Shown here: positions 1 to 12,433 of the stretch, in pieces
Layout of the letters: the number at the start of each line of letters is the position of its first letter
Numbering within the stretch: position 1 is the first letter of the stretch
From: Branchiostoma belcheri
Taxonomy: Eukaryota > Chordata > Leptocardii > Amphioxiformes > Branchiostomatidae
Direction: 5' to 3'
Assembly (NCBI RefSeq): GCF_001625305.1
Contig: NW_017802580.1
Coordinates: forward strand, 396,117-460,116
DNA length: 64,000 nucleotides
Position numbers and translations under genes: made by a program
Notes under the pieces: model-generated
Told to the model about the DNA's origin: nothing
What the model saw: the letters and a program-made list of their open reading frames with translations, nothing else
Databases searched by the model: none

Positions 1-33
1 GGAATATTACACTGAATAACTGTCACTGATCCA

Positions 34-652
34 TTAACCCTCAAACACCCGAACTTTTTTTGTGACGTTAATGCCCGAACGGGGTCCAAATGGACCCCAT
101 TTGGTTCCTTTAAAATTTATATTCCTTTTTGCACTTTTTTAGTGATATTTGCACATATATTGGTTAAAGATAGAGAAAGGTATATTTTGGCATAATTAAG
201 TGTAAAAATTCATGCTCATTATCATAATTTATGCAAAAAACGTTGATGCCTACAGGTATGAACATGGGGTTAACCTTTGACCTCATATGATTGTCAAAGG
301 TCTGAAAACTCTGAAAACCTGATGACCTAATGCCTGAGGTTGAGGTTACTTGGCAAACTGCATAATATTAAAGCAATGATGCTTCCTTGAAGATATATTG
401 AGGACATCAAAACAATTTGTGTGTAGGAAAGTGCAAAAAATGGCTGGGGTCCCAGATGGTCTTACATCAGACTTCCCGTTTTTATTTTTACAAATTTGTG
501 TTGATCTCCCAAAAAATTCAGGAAAACTTGAAGAAGAGATTTATTGACAAATTCACGGGAGGAATTTTTTTTCGAATCAAAAATTTTCAAATAGTACGTA
601 AGAATATACACCTGGGGTCCAAATGGACCCCGTTCGGGTGTTTGAGGGTTAA
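34..652. mobile_element. piggyBac-type MITE (TTAA flanks, terminal inverted repeats)
   Basis: The two ends are inverted copies of a 17-base repeat starting CCCTCAAACACCCGAAC, each abutting TTAA, the target site used by piggyBac transposons. Just inside each end is an 18-base near-perfect palindrome reading GGGGTCCAAATGGACCCC (about 81-98 and 614-631). The 600-base interior has no credible reading frame. Terminal CCCT plus TTAA fits a non-autonomous piggyBac-superfamily element; the family name is inference. Confidence 0.75.
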
Positions 653-1153
653 ATTTAGGGTAAGGGGTAAGACTTGTGCGACGCACACATCTGGCTTGTA
701 ATGACGAAATTAGCGCATTAAATGCACATGCTTAAGGGATGTGTAAGATTTTTGCATACAGTACGCAAGGCGTCTTGCTAAAGGTGTGCAATGCGTATGT
801 CGAACATGTATTTCTGACGCACTCAACTTTGCGATCGCATTCCTGAAAAATTTTAGGCTAATGTAAAGCGTATATTCTGAGCGTCCCGAAAAAGATGCGT
901 CTTCCCATTAAAAGTGTCTTCATAAAAGTTTTCATTTTTTCACCGTGCTTTTTTAAACCATATAAGTTGGGTCACTAGAGATTGCCGGTGTCTAAAGAAA
1001 GGGAAGAAAGAAAATGTAATCCCTGCCTAATATTTTCAGGATTGAAACAGGCCAGCAGGAAACAGCACATTTCTCTCTACGCCTAAGCGGACTTAGCATT
1101 GGGGATACATTGATGATGTTGCTCTAAAATGCGATGAAATGTAGGAAACTCAC

Positions 1154-4144
1154 AACACTGAGGAGGTCGTTTAAGGTCGTCGTGGTTGCACCTATAGATG
1201 TTGTTCTCGTTCCCCCGACATTCAAGGCCGCTCACAGCCATTCGTCCTGTGCCTAGCCGATACTTGCTCTCTACTCGTCCGTTTGCGAACCCCAGTTGCC
1301 GACAAACCACCTAAAAGGTAAAATAACATTTTCATAAGTTCCTATTTTACCTTGAACTAAGATGTTCTTTATACAGCTCCTGTTGTTATGCAAAAGTAGC
1401 CTGCAGTTCGTCATGTTTTTGGATGCAAATGGAACATGTAGACAAAAGGCACAGTTCAAATCATTTTTTAAGTCCTAAAAATCTATTATCATTACACACA
1501 CGTAATAGAAATATACATGTGCAAGAAGGAGAGAGCTGGTATACGTTATGTGTTCCTTCGTTTGGACTTTCAACATTTTAAAAATCATGACTTACTTTTG
1601 CTTCTGAATTTCTCCAACCCCAACTACGTCTCAGACATAGAGAACCCCAGGTCCCATTGAGTTTGACCTGGACACGTCCCTCAGACACGGTAGGACCCAG
1701 CAACCGGATGCTGTGGTCACGTGTCACGTTATTCGCTTGGTCGTCGGGAGGATTCCACTTCCGGTCGAAGACTATTCTATCATGAGGGGTGCCAACCTGG
1801 TAAACAGAGAGAAAGGGGACTTGACTAACAGAATGGTAAAGAGAAAAACATGTCCTTATTTCCAAAAGTTTCGAAACTGATATAGATCACTGCTGACTTG
1901 TCTGCATACATTTTCTTTTGTCCACTTTGCATTTTGTCAGTGTTTTACCTTTGTTTCATATTCGCAGTAAACTGCGCTATATAAGTAATTGTGCGTTTGC
2001 CTGTGAATTTAATATAAATACTTGATATATAGATATTTGCTTAGTATGTGTTAATAATTAAAATGTTTAATCTAATTAGTATTACTTACTTCGTTAATTA
2101 TCCTCTTCATCCCCTGCGAGGCATACGGCAATTTTTATATTTCATATATCATGTATCATGATCTATCTTTTATTAGTATATATTATTCTTGGCATATGGT
2201 TACACTTACTGCGCTATCACACCATGGTTTATGTTTCATTCTTGGCGACCACATCATGGAACCGAGGTCATGCTGGGGCAAACCCTGTCAATCAAATGAA
2301 ACCAAATCTTCTCCCACTCACTTCTTTCACTGTATGTGCTTACGAATCGTCTTCATATTGTAAATACTAGTGTAGCAAACGGATGGTGTTCAAATAAAAT
2401 ACCTACAGTTAGTTTGTTAGGCAAATAACACAGGTCGTCTTTGTATTTTGAATAACTTCTTTGTTATCTCTTTTGATATATCTGGGTTGTAGTAGTTCTT
2501 ATTCCACATATTTGTTAGTAGTTTAATGTCCAGTTATGAAGGCTAGCCCTTTATCCCCCGGCTATTTAGGCAGTCCTGGCAGTAAATCTCTTTGATTATT
2601 AATATCACCTTTGAACCAAAACATATGAACTTAGCACAAACGAGTTATCCTTAAAGTTACAACTTACTACTCTTCAAAAATAGGTTTTGATTTTTTCGCG
2701 TGTTTTCAAGTTGTTTTTTTGTAATGGGCTTTCTTTTTTTCACCAGTATCTTTTTTTTACGCCAACTCCAAAAAAGGCCTCAAATCACGCCAATAAGCCA
2801 AAACTCTGCTTGGAGAGTAACTCACAGCTATCAGCCGTCCCCACACGGTCATGCCGACTCCCTCCGGGAACAACAGCCGAACCCCCGCCTCGATTGTCAG
2901 GGTCGCCGCCTCACCGACGATGATTTCATCGGTAACGTTGTACGGACTTCCCGACAGACTGATGGTGTGGTTGTGATAATAGGATCCGCCTACGTCGTCA
3001 GAAAGTGCACCGGACCATAACCCAAAGCCAGGTATAACTGAAACCAGAAGAGTCATAGCAATTTATTTGAAGAGATCTTTAAAAGATAACAACACCAGGC
3101 TCTAAAATAGGGCACTTTTAATTTCACTGTATTTTTTTACATTGTTGAACATGGTACCAGTTGAGGGGACGCTGAACATGGTACCAGAACACGTATTCCC
3201 ATTGGGATTTCTGTAGTTAAGTACCATTCGTAGGTGTCTGTCTCTCTTCGACATGGTTAAAATAAACTATGTTTAAATACCTTTGAGGCCCTCTTTTAAA
3301 TGACTTTCTGAGAAGGTCAACAGGAATACAGTCGGCTTACCAGGTACACAACTACGTAGTTAGGTGCATTTTATACGGGCAGGAATCCCTTCACATTCAT
3401 GATTGGGCAGTCTGAAACTTAATATTTCTTTGCCACACAGTACAGTTTACTCCTGTATACCTCCTAGCTAGGCTGCAAGAATTTTGTCCGTACGTATTTT
3501 ATCCCATTGATACTGTTTTCTACGTCTTACGAGAAGCCCTCTCTCTTTAAAAACAAAAATATAGCAAAACAATACACTAAAATTATAAGACTAATAATAA
3601 AACTATACAAAAATGATGACAGAAAACAACTAAAGTGAGGCACGTTGGTTTACATCAAAGATTACGGAAACATTTTAGTGTGAACAGTAATGCTGTGTCT
3701 TTCTGCTTTTTCGCGAGGCAATTATCAATCGTATATCCTTATATATAAGACTGAGCTACTAATGATTAGCTTGTAACAAAATATTATTCTAACGTACACA
3801 AAGCCCAGATTCATGACGAAACAATTAATGTTGCAATTGTAAAAGGCATATTCAAAGTCATCGATGTCAAAATCAAAGTCCAACAAAAACGTCTTGCCCC
3901 GTAGAAACAAGTATGGACTTAGCAGGACGGACTCGACTTATCTATCACACAATAAGGTGAAAAAAGTGCAGTGACTAGATGCTGTTCAAACATAGTAAGT
4001 GTGGACAGTCTTTACCGGAGTAACATGATAAGCCTCGACACACAACGTTCACGCAAAAATAGCCCTACTTTACTGACCTGCGATTGTTGCGGTTTGGGTC
4101 AAGAGCAGGACAATCCCGACGAGATAAACTCTTTTTCCGGCCAT
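1154..4144 (-). CDS. Bark beetle/Anakonda-like SRCR protein, first four coding exons (partial)
   Basis: Four exons join in frame on the minus strand: 4144-4078, 3037-2826, 1796-1596 and 1310-1154, with GT-AG introns of phases 1, 0 and 0. Exon 1 starts MAGKRVYLVGIVLLL, a clear signal peptide. Exon 2 carries a beta-helix-like segment with TLTIEAGVRLLFPEGVGM followed by WGRLIA, which resembles the repeated unit of the Drosophila tricellular-junction protein Bark/Anakonda; exon 3 continues with VGTPHDRIVFD. Exons 3-4 hold one SRCR domain (SIRLLG, EGRVQV, GTWGSLC, VVCRQLGF, LECRGNENN). Exon 4 ends in phase 1 at a GTGAGT donor, so the gene continues left of the window; about 212 residues are visible. 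The SRCR call is strong; the Bark-family identity rests on recalled pattern similarity and is less certain. Confidence 0.62.
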
Positions 4145-6167
4145 ATTTTCGCAGTTTTAGCTTAGTTTTTCCTCAGAAAAATCTAGATTTCTTGAAACCT
4201 CAGCAACAAGAACGCGAAAAGTGAACCTGTTGCGTAGTTTCCCTGTTAAGAACGGTAATCTTATACTACCTCAAGGACACGTACAGTGCAGAAGGCATTG
4301 TGCGCCAGGTGTTGCTATGACGACGCCACGGCAGCCATCTTGTGCAATATAAAACCTGAGCTGCGGCCGACGTTGGCTGGTACAATGACTTGCGATGTAT
4401 CAATATTTATCTGGTATACATTTCTCGTCAGGGTCAGATGCGGTCACTCCAGCTTTATATTGGGAGGTGTACAGAACAATGTGTAAACACATTGCCGACT
4501 AACTTAAACACGCCTGAATATACTAGACTCCTCCTAGGTTTTTCGGTACAGTGTAAATTTAAAACTGTTTTTACATTTATAACGAGCACCGAGCAATGGG
4601 GAGCGAAACTTGGCGGCACAACCACGAAATTACGGCGTTTTTGAAAAATGAACTTTCTAAAATGGCATATTGTGCGTTTTTTAGAGGATTTCAAAGAAAA
4701 AATCAGAGACAAATGTTTATTCAATGACAAAGGGAGCAGTTTTTCTATGATTCAGTCTATCTTTTCAAGAAAAATCTTGGACCTTCCCCCCCCCCTTGGC
4801 TACGGGCATGGTGTGTGTGCACATGTCCCTGTCATACATTCACGAACTTCCCACAGGTAGGCCAATGTTCGGGGGCACTCTGAACAGATTTAAGGCACGT
4901 CCACTTTTGCATATGAAGAAAACCAAATTTAGGTCAGATTGATCGATGAAGCCAAATTTGATTCCTTAACACTGCAGACGTACTCCATGTGTAGTTATTG
5001 GCAGTCCTCAGTATATGATTGTGTTTATCAATGGTTAAATCATATAAATGTTGAATGTAGAAAGAAATAGGGAATCTAATGATGACATGATGTCCATTCT
5101 TGCTAAAAATAGATTCAGAGCTACGAAGAAGGGGAGGACATCTTACTTAAAAAAAAACGCCCGAAAAGAAAAGTGTATACCCAAGTCACAATTGCAATAA
5201 AAAAGGGCACCCTTTTTAAAACTTACCACAAGAAAATACATAATACTATTAAACTGGCGCTAAGAATTAACACATTGTGGTCACTTTATTTATCTTCTCT
5301 AGACTTGTATTCGTTAGGAAAAAAATTGACAATGTATTTTAAGTTCGTGGTTAAGAATATTCTGTTGTAATACATAGGAACAGCACTATTTTATATTACA
5401 ACATGACAATCTCATTGACAAGTTTCTTAATCTTATATTATCATATAGCCAAGTGGCGTTGACCAATCAGAAGCCCCTATTCCATATTGATTATGACGCC
5501 ATGATGTCACAGTTAGCATGATGCAAGTATTGCTAGGTGTTTTTTATTCTCACAAGTGTGCTTTGTTGCACAATAAAGCACGGCCCGGAGCAAACCATTT
5601 GCAGGGGAGTTGACTCTTTTTGCTGACATTTGTAGCACGTTTTCTTGTTGAATAGAAATGTTTACCGTCTTGTCATCACCCAATTTATTTAGCAATACAA
5701 AACAAAATAAAGACCATGTCAATACATGTGAATTTTGAGCGAAAGAAAACATATTTTCGCCACCCCCACTAATAAGTACATTTCTGTATTGAAACATCCA
5801 AATGACCTCAGATGACTTAAAATGGAAGCTTGTTCTATTCTTTTGGCCCAAAATAACCACAAATGGAATGCCGGTTCTATTCCGAAGTTCCGGTGAACTC
5901 AAATGAACAGGTAAAATCATCACACTAAAGGGCATACACTTTTAGACAATGGTGTGTCAGAATTTGTCATAGAAGAACTGATTGAGGCCAATTTAGACTC
6001 AATATGTGGGTCCTTGGAATCGGGAAAGATGCACAGGAACAGTGGCCAGCGGACGGAAGGATAGATGAGTGACTGTAATGGTTTGTTATATAATTTACAT
6101 ATATGTGTTATACAGGAATGTATTACTCTCCACTGTGTAAGTTTTAAAAGGCTATATGATAATAGCG
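4145..6167. other. Non-coding interval upstream of the SRCR gene
   Basis: No gene is supported here. The stretch 4145-4400 would be the 5' flank of the minus-strand SRCR gene. A segment around 5315-5385 recurs in diverged form at 17990-18060, and 5440-5520 resembles 6345-6440, so part of the interval is dispersed repeat. The reading frame at 5513-5935 minus has no recognisable domain and is not called. Confidence 0.5.
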
Positions 6168-6338
6168 TTAATGGCCCGCCCTTTCTCGGTGAATATGGTG
6201 TGATAAAGCCTTGTCAGTTGCTATAAGCACCTCATAAAGTCACCTCGTTCGCTGTCGCTCACTCGATGGTTTTATTCGGTGGCTATAGCGACTGCCAATG
6301 CTTTATCACACCATATTCACCTCGGGGCGGGTCATTAA
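6168..6338. repeat. Foldback (MITE-like) element
   Basis: The two ends, about 40 bases each (6168-6209 and 6300-6338), are inverted copies beginning TTAATG-CCCGCC and containing a TATGGTGTGATAAAGC block. The 90-base centre is unrelated. TTA-ended termini would fit a Harbinger-like MITE, but the superfamily is a guess. Flanking sequence at 5440-5520 and 6345-6440 (GCGTTGACCAA motif) is a separate dispersed repeat pair. Confidence 0.65.
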
Positions 6339-6463
6339 GCCTAATAGCCAGATAGCGTTGACCAAACAGAGGTCCCCATTTGCTATATGTTATGACACCA
6401 TAACACAGCCAGAGGTCATTAAAATCCCATAAACACCGGAACCAATCAGCGTCGACCGATAGT

Positions 6464-7704
6464 CAAGTCAAGTCAAAGTTTATTGCACAGCGATTGTCAC
6501 GGGTACAATGTATGGCAAATACCAATATTACTATTTGGTATGTGTCTAACATAATGCTGTATATAGGGTCCACGGACACTGTATCTGACAGAGTGTTACA
6601 AAGAACTACTGGCTAAAAATATCTCGACTCTACGTGTACGCTCTACATTACGCTAAAATATACACATGAAGGGTACAGTGATAAGTTGTACCTAATTATA
6701 CAAAACATGTTCTATGGCTACTAAGCAGAGTGTACATGTATACTAAGTTACTTGCCAGGAATGTTAAAATTCTACATATAAATGCTACGAAAAGCTACAC
6801 TATATACATGTAGTTGATAAAGTATTCAATGACTCTACTTATGCAGCTATTCTAAGATGTCTTTTTTTGCATGGCATTAAAAATATATATCATAACTATA
6901 TATACAGAAAATGTGTTTGGACATGACATAAGTATATGGAACGTCTCTCTAGATGTGTTGGGTAATGTTTTAGTAGTCTTACATCGGATCATCTGCATTT
7001 ATTTGCGTCTCTCTACGTCGTATGTGGGGCATATCATCAGAAAATGATATTCATCTTCAACTCCATCTTTGCACGTAGGACAAAATATCTGACTGGCTGG
7101 TATATTGTTGTGTCTGCCTTTTTCAATCGCTGGACAGTGTGCTCCGATTCTTAATTTTGTGGTATTAAGTATAAAGGATTTGGTTTGAACAGATAGGAGA
7201 TAGTCCTCGATGTGAAAGTTTTTATTTTCATTTTTGAGTATGTTTCAAGTTTATTAAACTACTTATCTTTTGCCTCCAGCCAGATAGAAATTTGTCCTTA
7301 AGGCGCTCTTTGAATATGGATCCGAAATATTTGGCGTCTGTAATGGGATTCAACCAAATATTTTGGAAGCCATGTCTACAGAGTGTGTCTCGTACATGGA
7401 CTACCCAGTCTTGCTCTTGTCTAACGACTTCGTGATATGCTTTCTTAACTATTCTGTCTTCAGGGAGGTTGTTTAGTCTTATCCAATATTTGATCAGTTG
7501 CGTCTGGATATCTATGTACAGTGGGAATACGCCGGATTCGCCCCTTACAGCAGCAATAACTGAGCTTTTAGGGACGCGGAGAAGTATCTTACAGAAGTTT
7601 AGGAGAACATATTCAAAGTCGGAAATCTCGTAAGAAATAGTAGGCTGGACTATTGTTATGTTTTGGTTACATAGTGTTTTGGAATGGTATACAATGTCTA
7701 ACAT
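6464..7704 (-). mobile_element. Non-LTR retrotransposon (LINE) 3' fragment
   Basis: The minus frame 7704-7228 encodes a post-reverse-transcriptase region with RVPKSS, GVFPLYIDIQTQLIKYW and LNNLPEDR, typical of the C-terminal part of CR1/L2-like LINE polyproteins. A second frame at about 7080-7010 gives CPTCKDGVEDEYHFLMICP, the C-terminal CCHC-like finger, so there is a frameshift between them. The element ends at 6464-6482 in a short tandem tail (GTCAA repeats on the plus strand). The 5' end with RT and endonuclease is missing: a 5'-truncated, dead copy lying just downstream of the TPR gene. Confidence 0.72.
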
Positions 7705-7799
7705 GTCATTGTAGTAACTAAGTCGGTAACAACAGGGCGGTTAAATGATGGCATAGAGGATAGGATTGTTTCCCTTCACGGCGAGCCTTGCTGTGAGTG

Positions 7800-10700
7800 T
7801 CATTTCTTTAGCTTTTGTATGTTCTGGAGCCACTTCACGATTGTGTCATAATTGTGTTTCACAGTCTTTACCTTCGGATGGCTTTCGTCTTGGTAAACCT
7901 GCCTCATCATATCCAGTGCTTGCGTGCTTATGCGGAAGGCCTTGGGAATATCATGATTGAGTAAACTCGCAGTTCCTAACATAGATAGTGCATCTGCAAT
8001 GTCAGAATCTGCAGTGTCCTGTCCTCCCATGGTCTTTCTCATGTTTATCTCCTTTTCAAGGTAGCTGATTGCTTTTTGGTAACCTTCGAGATAATACCAG
8101 GCAACGCCAAGATTGTGGAGTGAACTTGCTATTTTGTCATGCACTGCATTTTGACCGAAGATATCCTTCCACATCTGAAGTTCTTCTTCATTGTATTTTA
8201 TTGTTTTCTCAAAGTCCTGCATATTTTGACAAACAGTTCCCAAAGCGTTAAGTGATTCGGCAATGTCAGGGTGTGGTACATCGTAGATGGTTCTGTATAT
8301 TTCCAGTGACTCTTTGTAACAAGTTAAGGATTTCTCGTAATCTCTTAGTTCATACCTGGCTAACCCCATGTGTTTTAGTACTTTCGCTATTTCAGGAAGT
8401 TTTGTGATTTGATCATGTGCGTTTATCATTTCCTCATTGTCATTGTGTGCTGTGCTCCGACCATGTATATTCCTGGGCATCTGTGATTCCTGATTGTAGC
8501 TGATGCCTTTTTTGTGATCACTTTTCCCAGAACAGACTGGCCCCTGGTGGCTTAATTTGGCAATGTGAGAATGTGCTATGTTCTGTACATTAAGATTTCT
8601 AAATATTTGCAGTGCCTGTTCATAGTAGCTAACTGCTTTCGCATAATCACCCTTTTTATGCCAACCTGATCCCAGGTTGTGTGTTGCTTTGGCAATGTCA
8701 GGATGTGCTGTACCCTGCCCATAAACAGTATTAAGCATCCGCAGTGCCTCTTCTTGACAGCCAATGCATTTTTGGTATTCACCTTGGCCTTCCCAAGCTA
8801 ACCCCAGTTGTTGAAGAGAGTCGGCGATATCAACATGTGCTGTACTTTGACCATGGATATTCCTGTACGTCTGCAGTGCCTCTTCATGGTATCTAATTGC
8901 TTTCTTGTAATCTTTCAGGTTGCGCCAGAGAGACCCAAGGTGGTTGCATGCAATACCAACGTTAGCAGGCGATGTACCCTGATCACTGTACACACTCCTA
9001 TACATCTGTAGTGCAGCTTCGTTGCAGCTTATAGCTTTTTCATAGTCATTTTGGACATACCAAGCAGATCCCAAGTTGAGGAGTTGGCTAGCAATATCAC
9101 AATGTTTTGCATTTGGACCATAGATACCTCTGTACATCTGTAGTGCCTTTTCGTGGTAGCTGATTGCCCTTTCCTGATCACCTTTGTCATGCCAGGCTTG
9201 CCCCAGATTGTGGAATGCTGCAGCAATATCAGGATGAGCTGTGCTCTGGCCATAGATTGCTGTGAACATTTGCTGTGCCTGTTCGTAGTATATTATTGCT
9301 TTGCTTGTGTCACCACGGTGCTGGGAGGCTCTTCCCAAGTTGTTAAGTGCAGTAGCAATATGGGAGTGTGGTGTGCTAGGGCCATAAATGGTTCTTAATG
9401 CCTCAAGTGCCTCTTCACAATAGGACATAGCTTTTCTGTTATCGCCATAGACCTGCCAAGCTTGGCCAAGGTTGTTGAGTAAAACTGCAGTGAGTGGATG
9501 TGTTGTATCTGAACCAAACAATGTCCTACACATCCTCAATGCCTCTTCATAGTACGCCAAAGCTTTCTTCCAATCTCCTAATTCTTGCCAAGCATTTCCT
9601 ATGATGTTAAGTGATTTGGCAACATTGGGATTTTCTGTCATTGTGCTGCAGTGTTTCCTCTCAATCTGCAATGCCTCTTCACAGTACTCAATTGCCTTCC
9701 TATGATTGCCCAGCTTAATGTACAATTCCCCCAACCCATTGAGTGCAGAGGGAACCTCAGGATGTGTTGCACCGGGACCATACATAGTTCTTAACATCTG
9801 CAGTGCATGGTTGGTGTACACGATTGCTTTCCAGCAGTCCCCAAAATGGCCCCAGCTACCTCCCAGCTTCCTGAGTGAAGAGGCAATGTCAGGATGCGCT
9901 GTGCCATAGACGGATTTTCTCATCTCCAGCGCTTGTTCATGGAGGCTAATTGCTTCCTTGTAGTTACCAAGATGATGCCAACTTGTCGCAAGGTTAGACA
10001 ACGCGTTCGCAATGTCAGGATTTGCTGTATTCTCACCATAGACATCATTTGTCATGTTTACAACCTGTTTTTGATATGCAAGTGCTTTATTGCTATCGCC
10101 CAAGTATCCCCATGATGAAGCCAGATTGCTGAAAGATAAGGCAATGTTGGGATGTGCTGTATTTTGACCATAGGCCCCTTTGAATATTTGCAGTGCCTGT
10201 TCATAGTAGCCAATTCCTTTCTTGTATGCACCCAAAGAAATCCAAGCTGCTCCAATATTGTTGAGTGATAAGCCAATATCTGGGTGTACGGTATTCAGCC
10301 CATACAGAGCCCTTACTATCTTTAACGATTCTTCATGATATGTGATTGCTTTCATGTGGTTACCCATTTTATCCCAACATGTCCCTACATTGCTTAATGA
10401 CCTGGAAACCTCAGACTGCGATGTGTGTAGACCCTGGATGTTTCTTCGGATGCACAGTGCTTGCTCGTGGTACATTACAGCTTTAATGTCGTCTCCCAGG
10501 CTCATGTAGATGTTTGCCGTATTTTCCAGGGCCCAAGCAATGTGGTGATGTTCTGTACTTGGGTAATAGATGTTCCTAAACATCTGAAGTCCCTGCTCAC
10601 AATAGTCCAATGCTTCCTTACACTTGCCAAGATGTTCTAGGCTTGTGCCAAAGTTAATAAGGGCTGTAGCAATGTTGGGGTGTTCTTCAGTAAGACCGTG

Positions 10701-12433
10701 AATTGCTCTGCTCATTTGAAGGCCCTCTTCTTCGAAGCTGGCTGCTTTCTTGTAGTCACCTAGCTCTCCATACGCGATTCCAAGGTACGCAAGTAACATT
10801 TCGGTAATTGGCTGTGCTGTGTCCGAGATTGGCTGGATTGCTTTCTCAAAGTGTCTAATTGCCCTTCTATGGTCTTTTAGCTGCATACACATGATGCCTT
10901 TTACCATAGGTGAGTCATCAAATAATACAACTGAAAGCAACTCTTGCGAAACATTTTGAGAAACTTTTTGGCTGTTTAATTCCTTTGTTAATACATTTTT
11001 CAAAGGAACCGCAGTGTAGTAATACCTGAAAAGCTGTGAGCTCTCCGAAACGTAGAACACTTTCTGAAGTCTGCTTAGTGTGTCAACTTTTTGTTTTGAC
11101 GTCTCAATGGAAGCCAAGGCTGACATGTTCTCATTCTGTCCGCCATTTGCGTTGTATGTTTTTAGTCGGAGTTCTGCAGAGATGGTGACCAGCACCCTCA
11201 GATGATGTGCATTCTCAGCACTGATGGCATGTGTGGATTCCATTGCATCTATTGTGTTCCAAACACTGGTCGGTATGACACGTGAGCAAAGAGCGCAGCA
11301 ATCCACTGCAAGGGACGGCATGCGATAGATTTCTTTCTTTACGTCAATAAGCTTAGCAGTGAGCTCCTGTTTTTCATACTTCCCCATGTTTTCCCTCCAT
11401 GTGTCCTGTGCCTCCATTAGAGCCATCTTGCCTTCATCATTGGTTAGTACATCGTGCACCATCGCTCGGTACTCATCAAGTAAACCCTTGTCTCCTACCA
11501 TTAAACATGGGTTCCTTAATATACTAGCAAGATGGTACCCTTCGTTTATGTACACAGTGGCATCAGTTACAAGTGTATAGACCATGTTGCCTGGGCTGTG
11601 GATGAGTTCACTTGCAGGTTTGGTAGTGGTTGCCTGTCTGCCCAGTGGAGTCTTGCTTGCCCTTGGCATGGAACCATCGAATGCAAACCCACGCGGTGTT
11701 ACAGAGTCATAGTACCAGTCATCAAGGGGGTCCTCTGAGTAGAAGTCATTCAGGCTTCTTATTCCCAGTGCAGGGAGAATGGTTTCTCCAAGGTTGACCA
11801 CTTTCAAGTGTAGATAATGGGTAAGGGTGCGAAAATACACGAGACATTCTTCAGTCTCTTTTTCTGTCAAGATGGCAAACTCTAGATCTGAGTACGGAGT
11901 TACCAGCTCTGTTGCCTGTGAACCCATACCCATCAGGGCATACTTACAGGGAGGGGGACCCATTAACCCAATACACTCATCTACAAGCAGACTGATGAAT
12001 CCATTCCTTTCTTGAGCTATTCTTTCAAACAACTGCCTGACAGACTGGACACGTTTCACCTCTTCCTCTTTGACACACTGGTTATCTTCATCATGTATAT
12101 AGGGATCCAGCTGCTGGTCAATGGTTTCCATCTCTAATTTGATCTGGTCCCTCATATCCATTAAATATTTCTTGTGTTTAACTTTCTCTACCGTTTGTAC
12201 ATTGTGATCAAGACCTAATACATGTTTCACAAATACTTCTTCTGTGAGCTTAATTGCATTCTCTAAATGACCATTAATATCAGTATCACTTGACCTGGCT
12301 ATTGCTGCATTGTAGAGTGCTGTTGCTTTGACGAAGTCTCCCCCATCCCCTGCCTGCTGACCTCGCATTCTATAGACGTCACCCAACTTGTATAGGGGCT
12401 CCACCTCTCTCTGGTATTGCTGAACAGTTGAGT
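7800..12433 (-). CDS. Exon 4 of the NTase/TPR gene (4.6-kb single exon)
   Basis: This one exon encodes residues 299-1842. It opens at an acceptor ending TTTTCTATCCAG, completing a split Asp codon, and runs uninterrupted to the stop at 7800. The intronless repeat block with highly regular 42-44-residue units is consistent with expansion by unequal exchange inside the exon. Near the end the regular pattern degenerates (around plus-strand 8400-8530), where one repeat is replaced by an atypical stretch rich in Asn and His. Confidence 0.88.

Noticed and set aside
2151-2370. Two overlapping 70-residue plus frames
   Set aside because: They lie in an intron of the SRCR gene, are AT-rich and show no family features.
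5513-5935. 140-residue minus frame
   Set aside because: No domain, no splice partners, and its neighbourhood is dispersed repeat.
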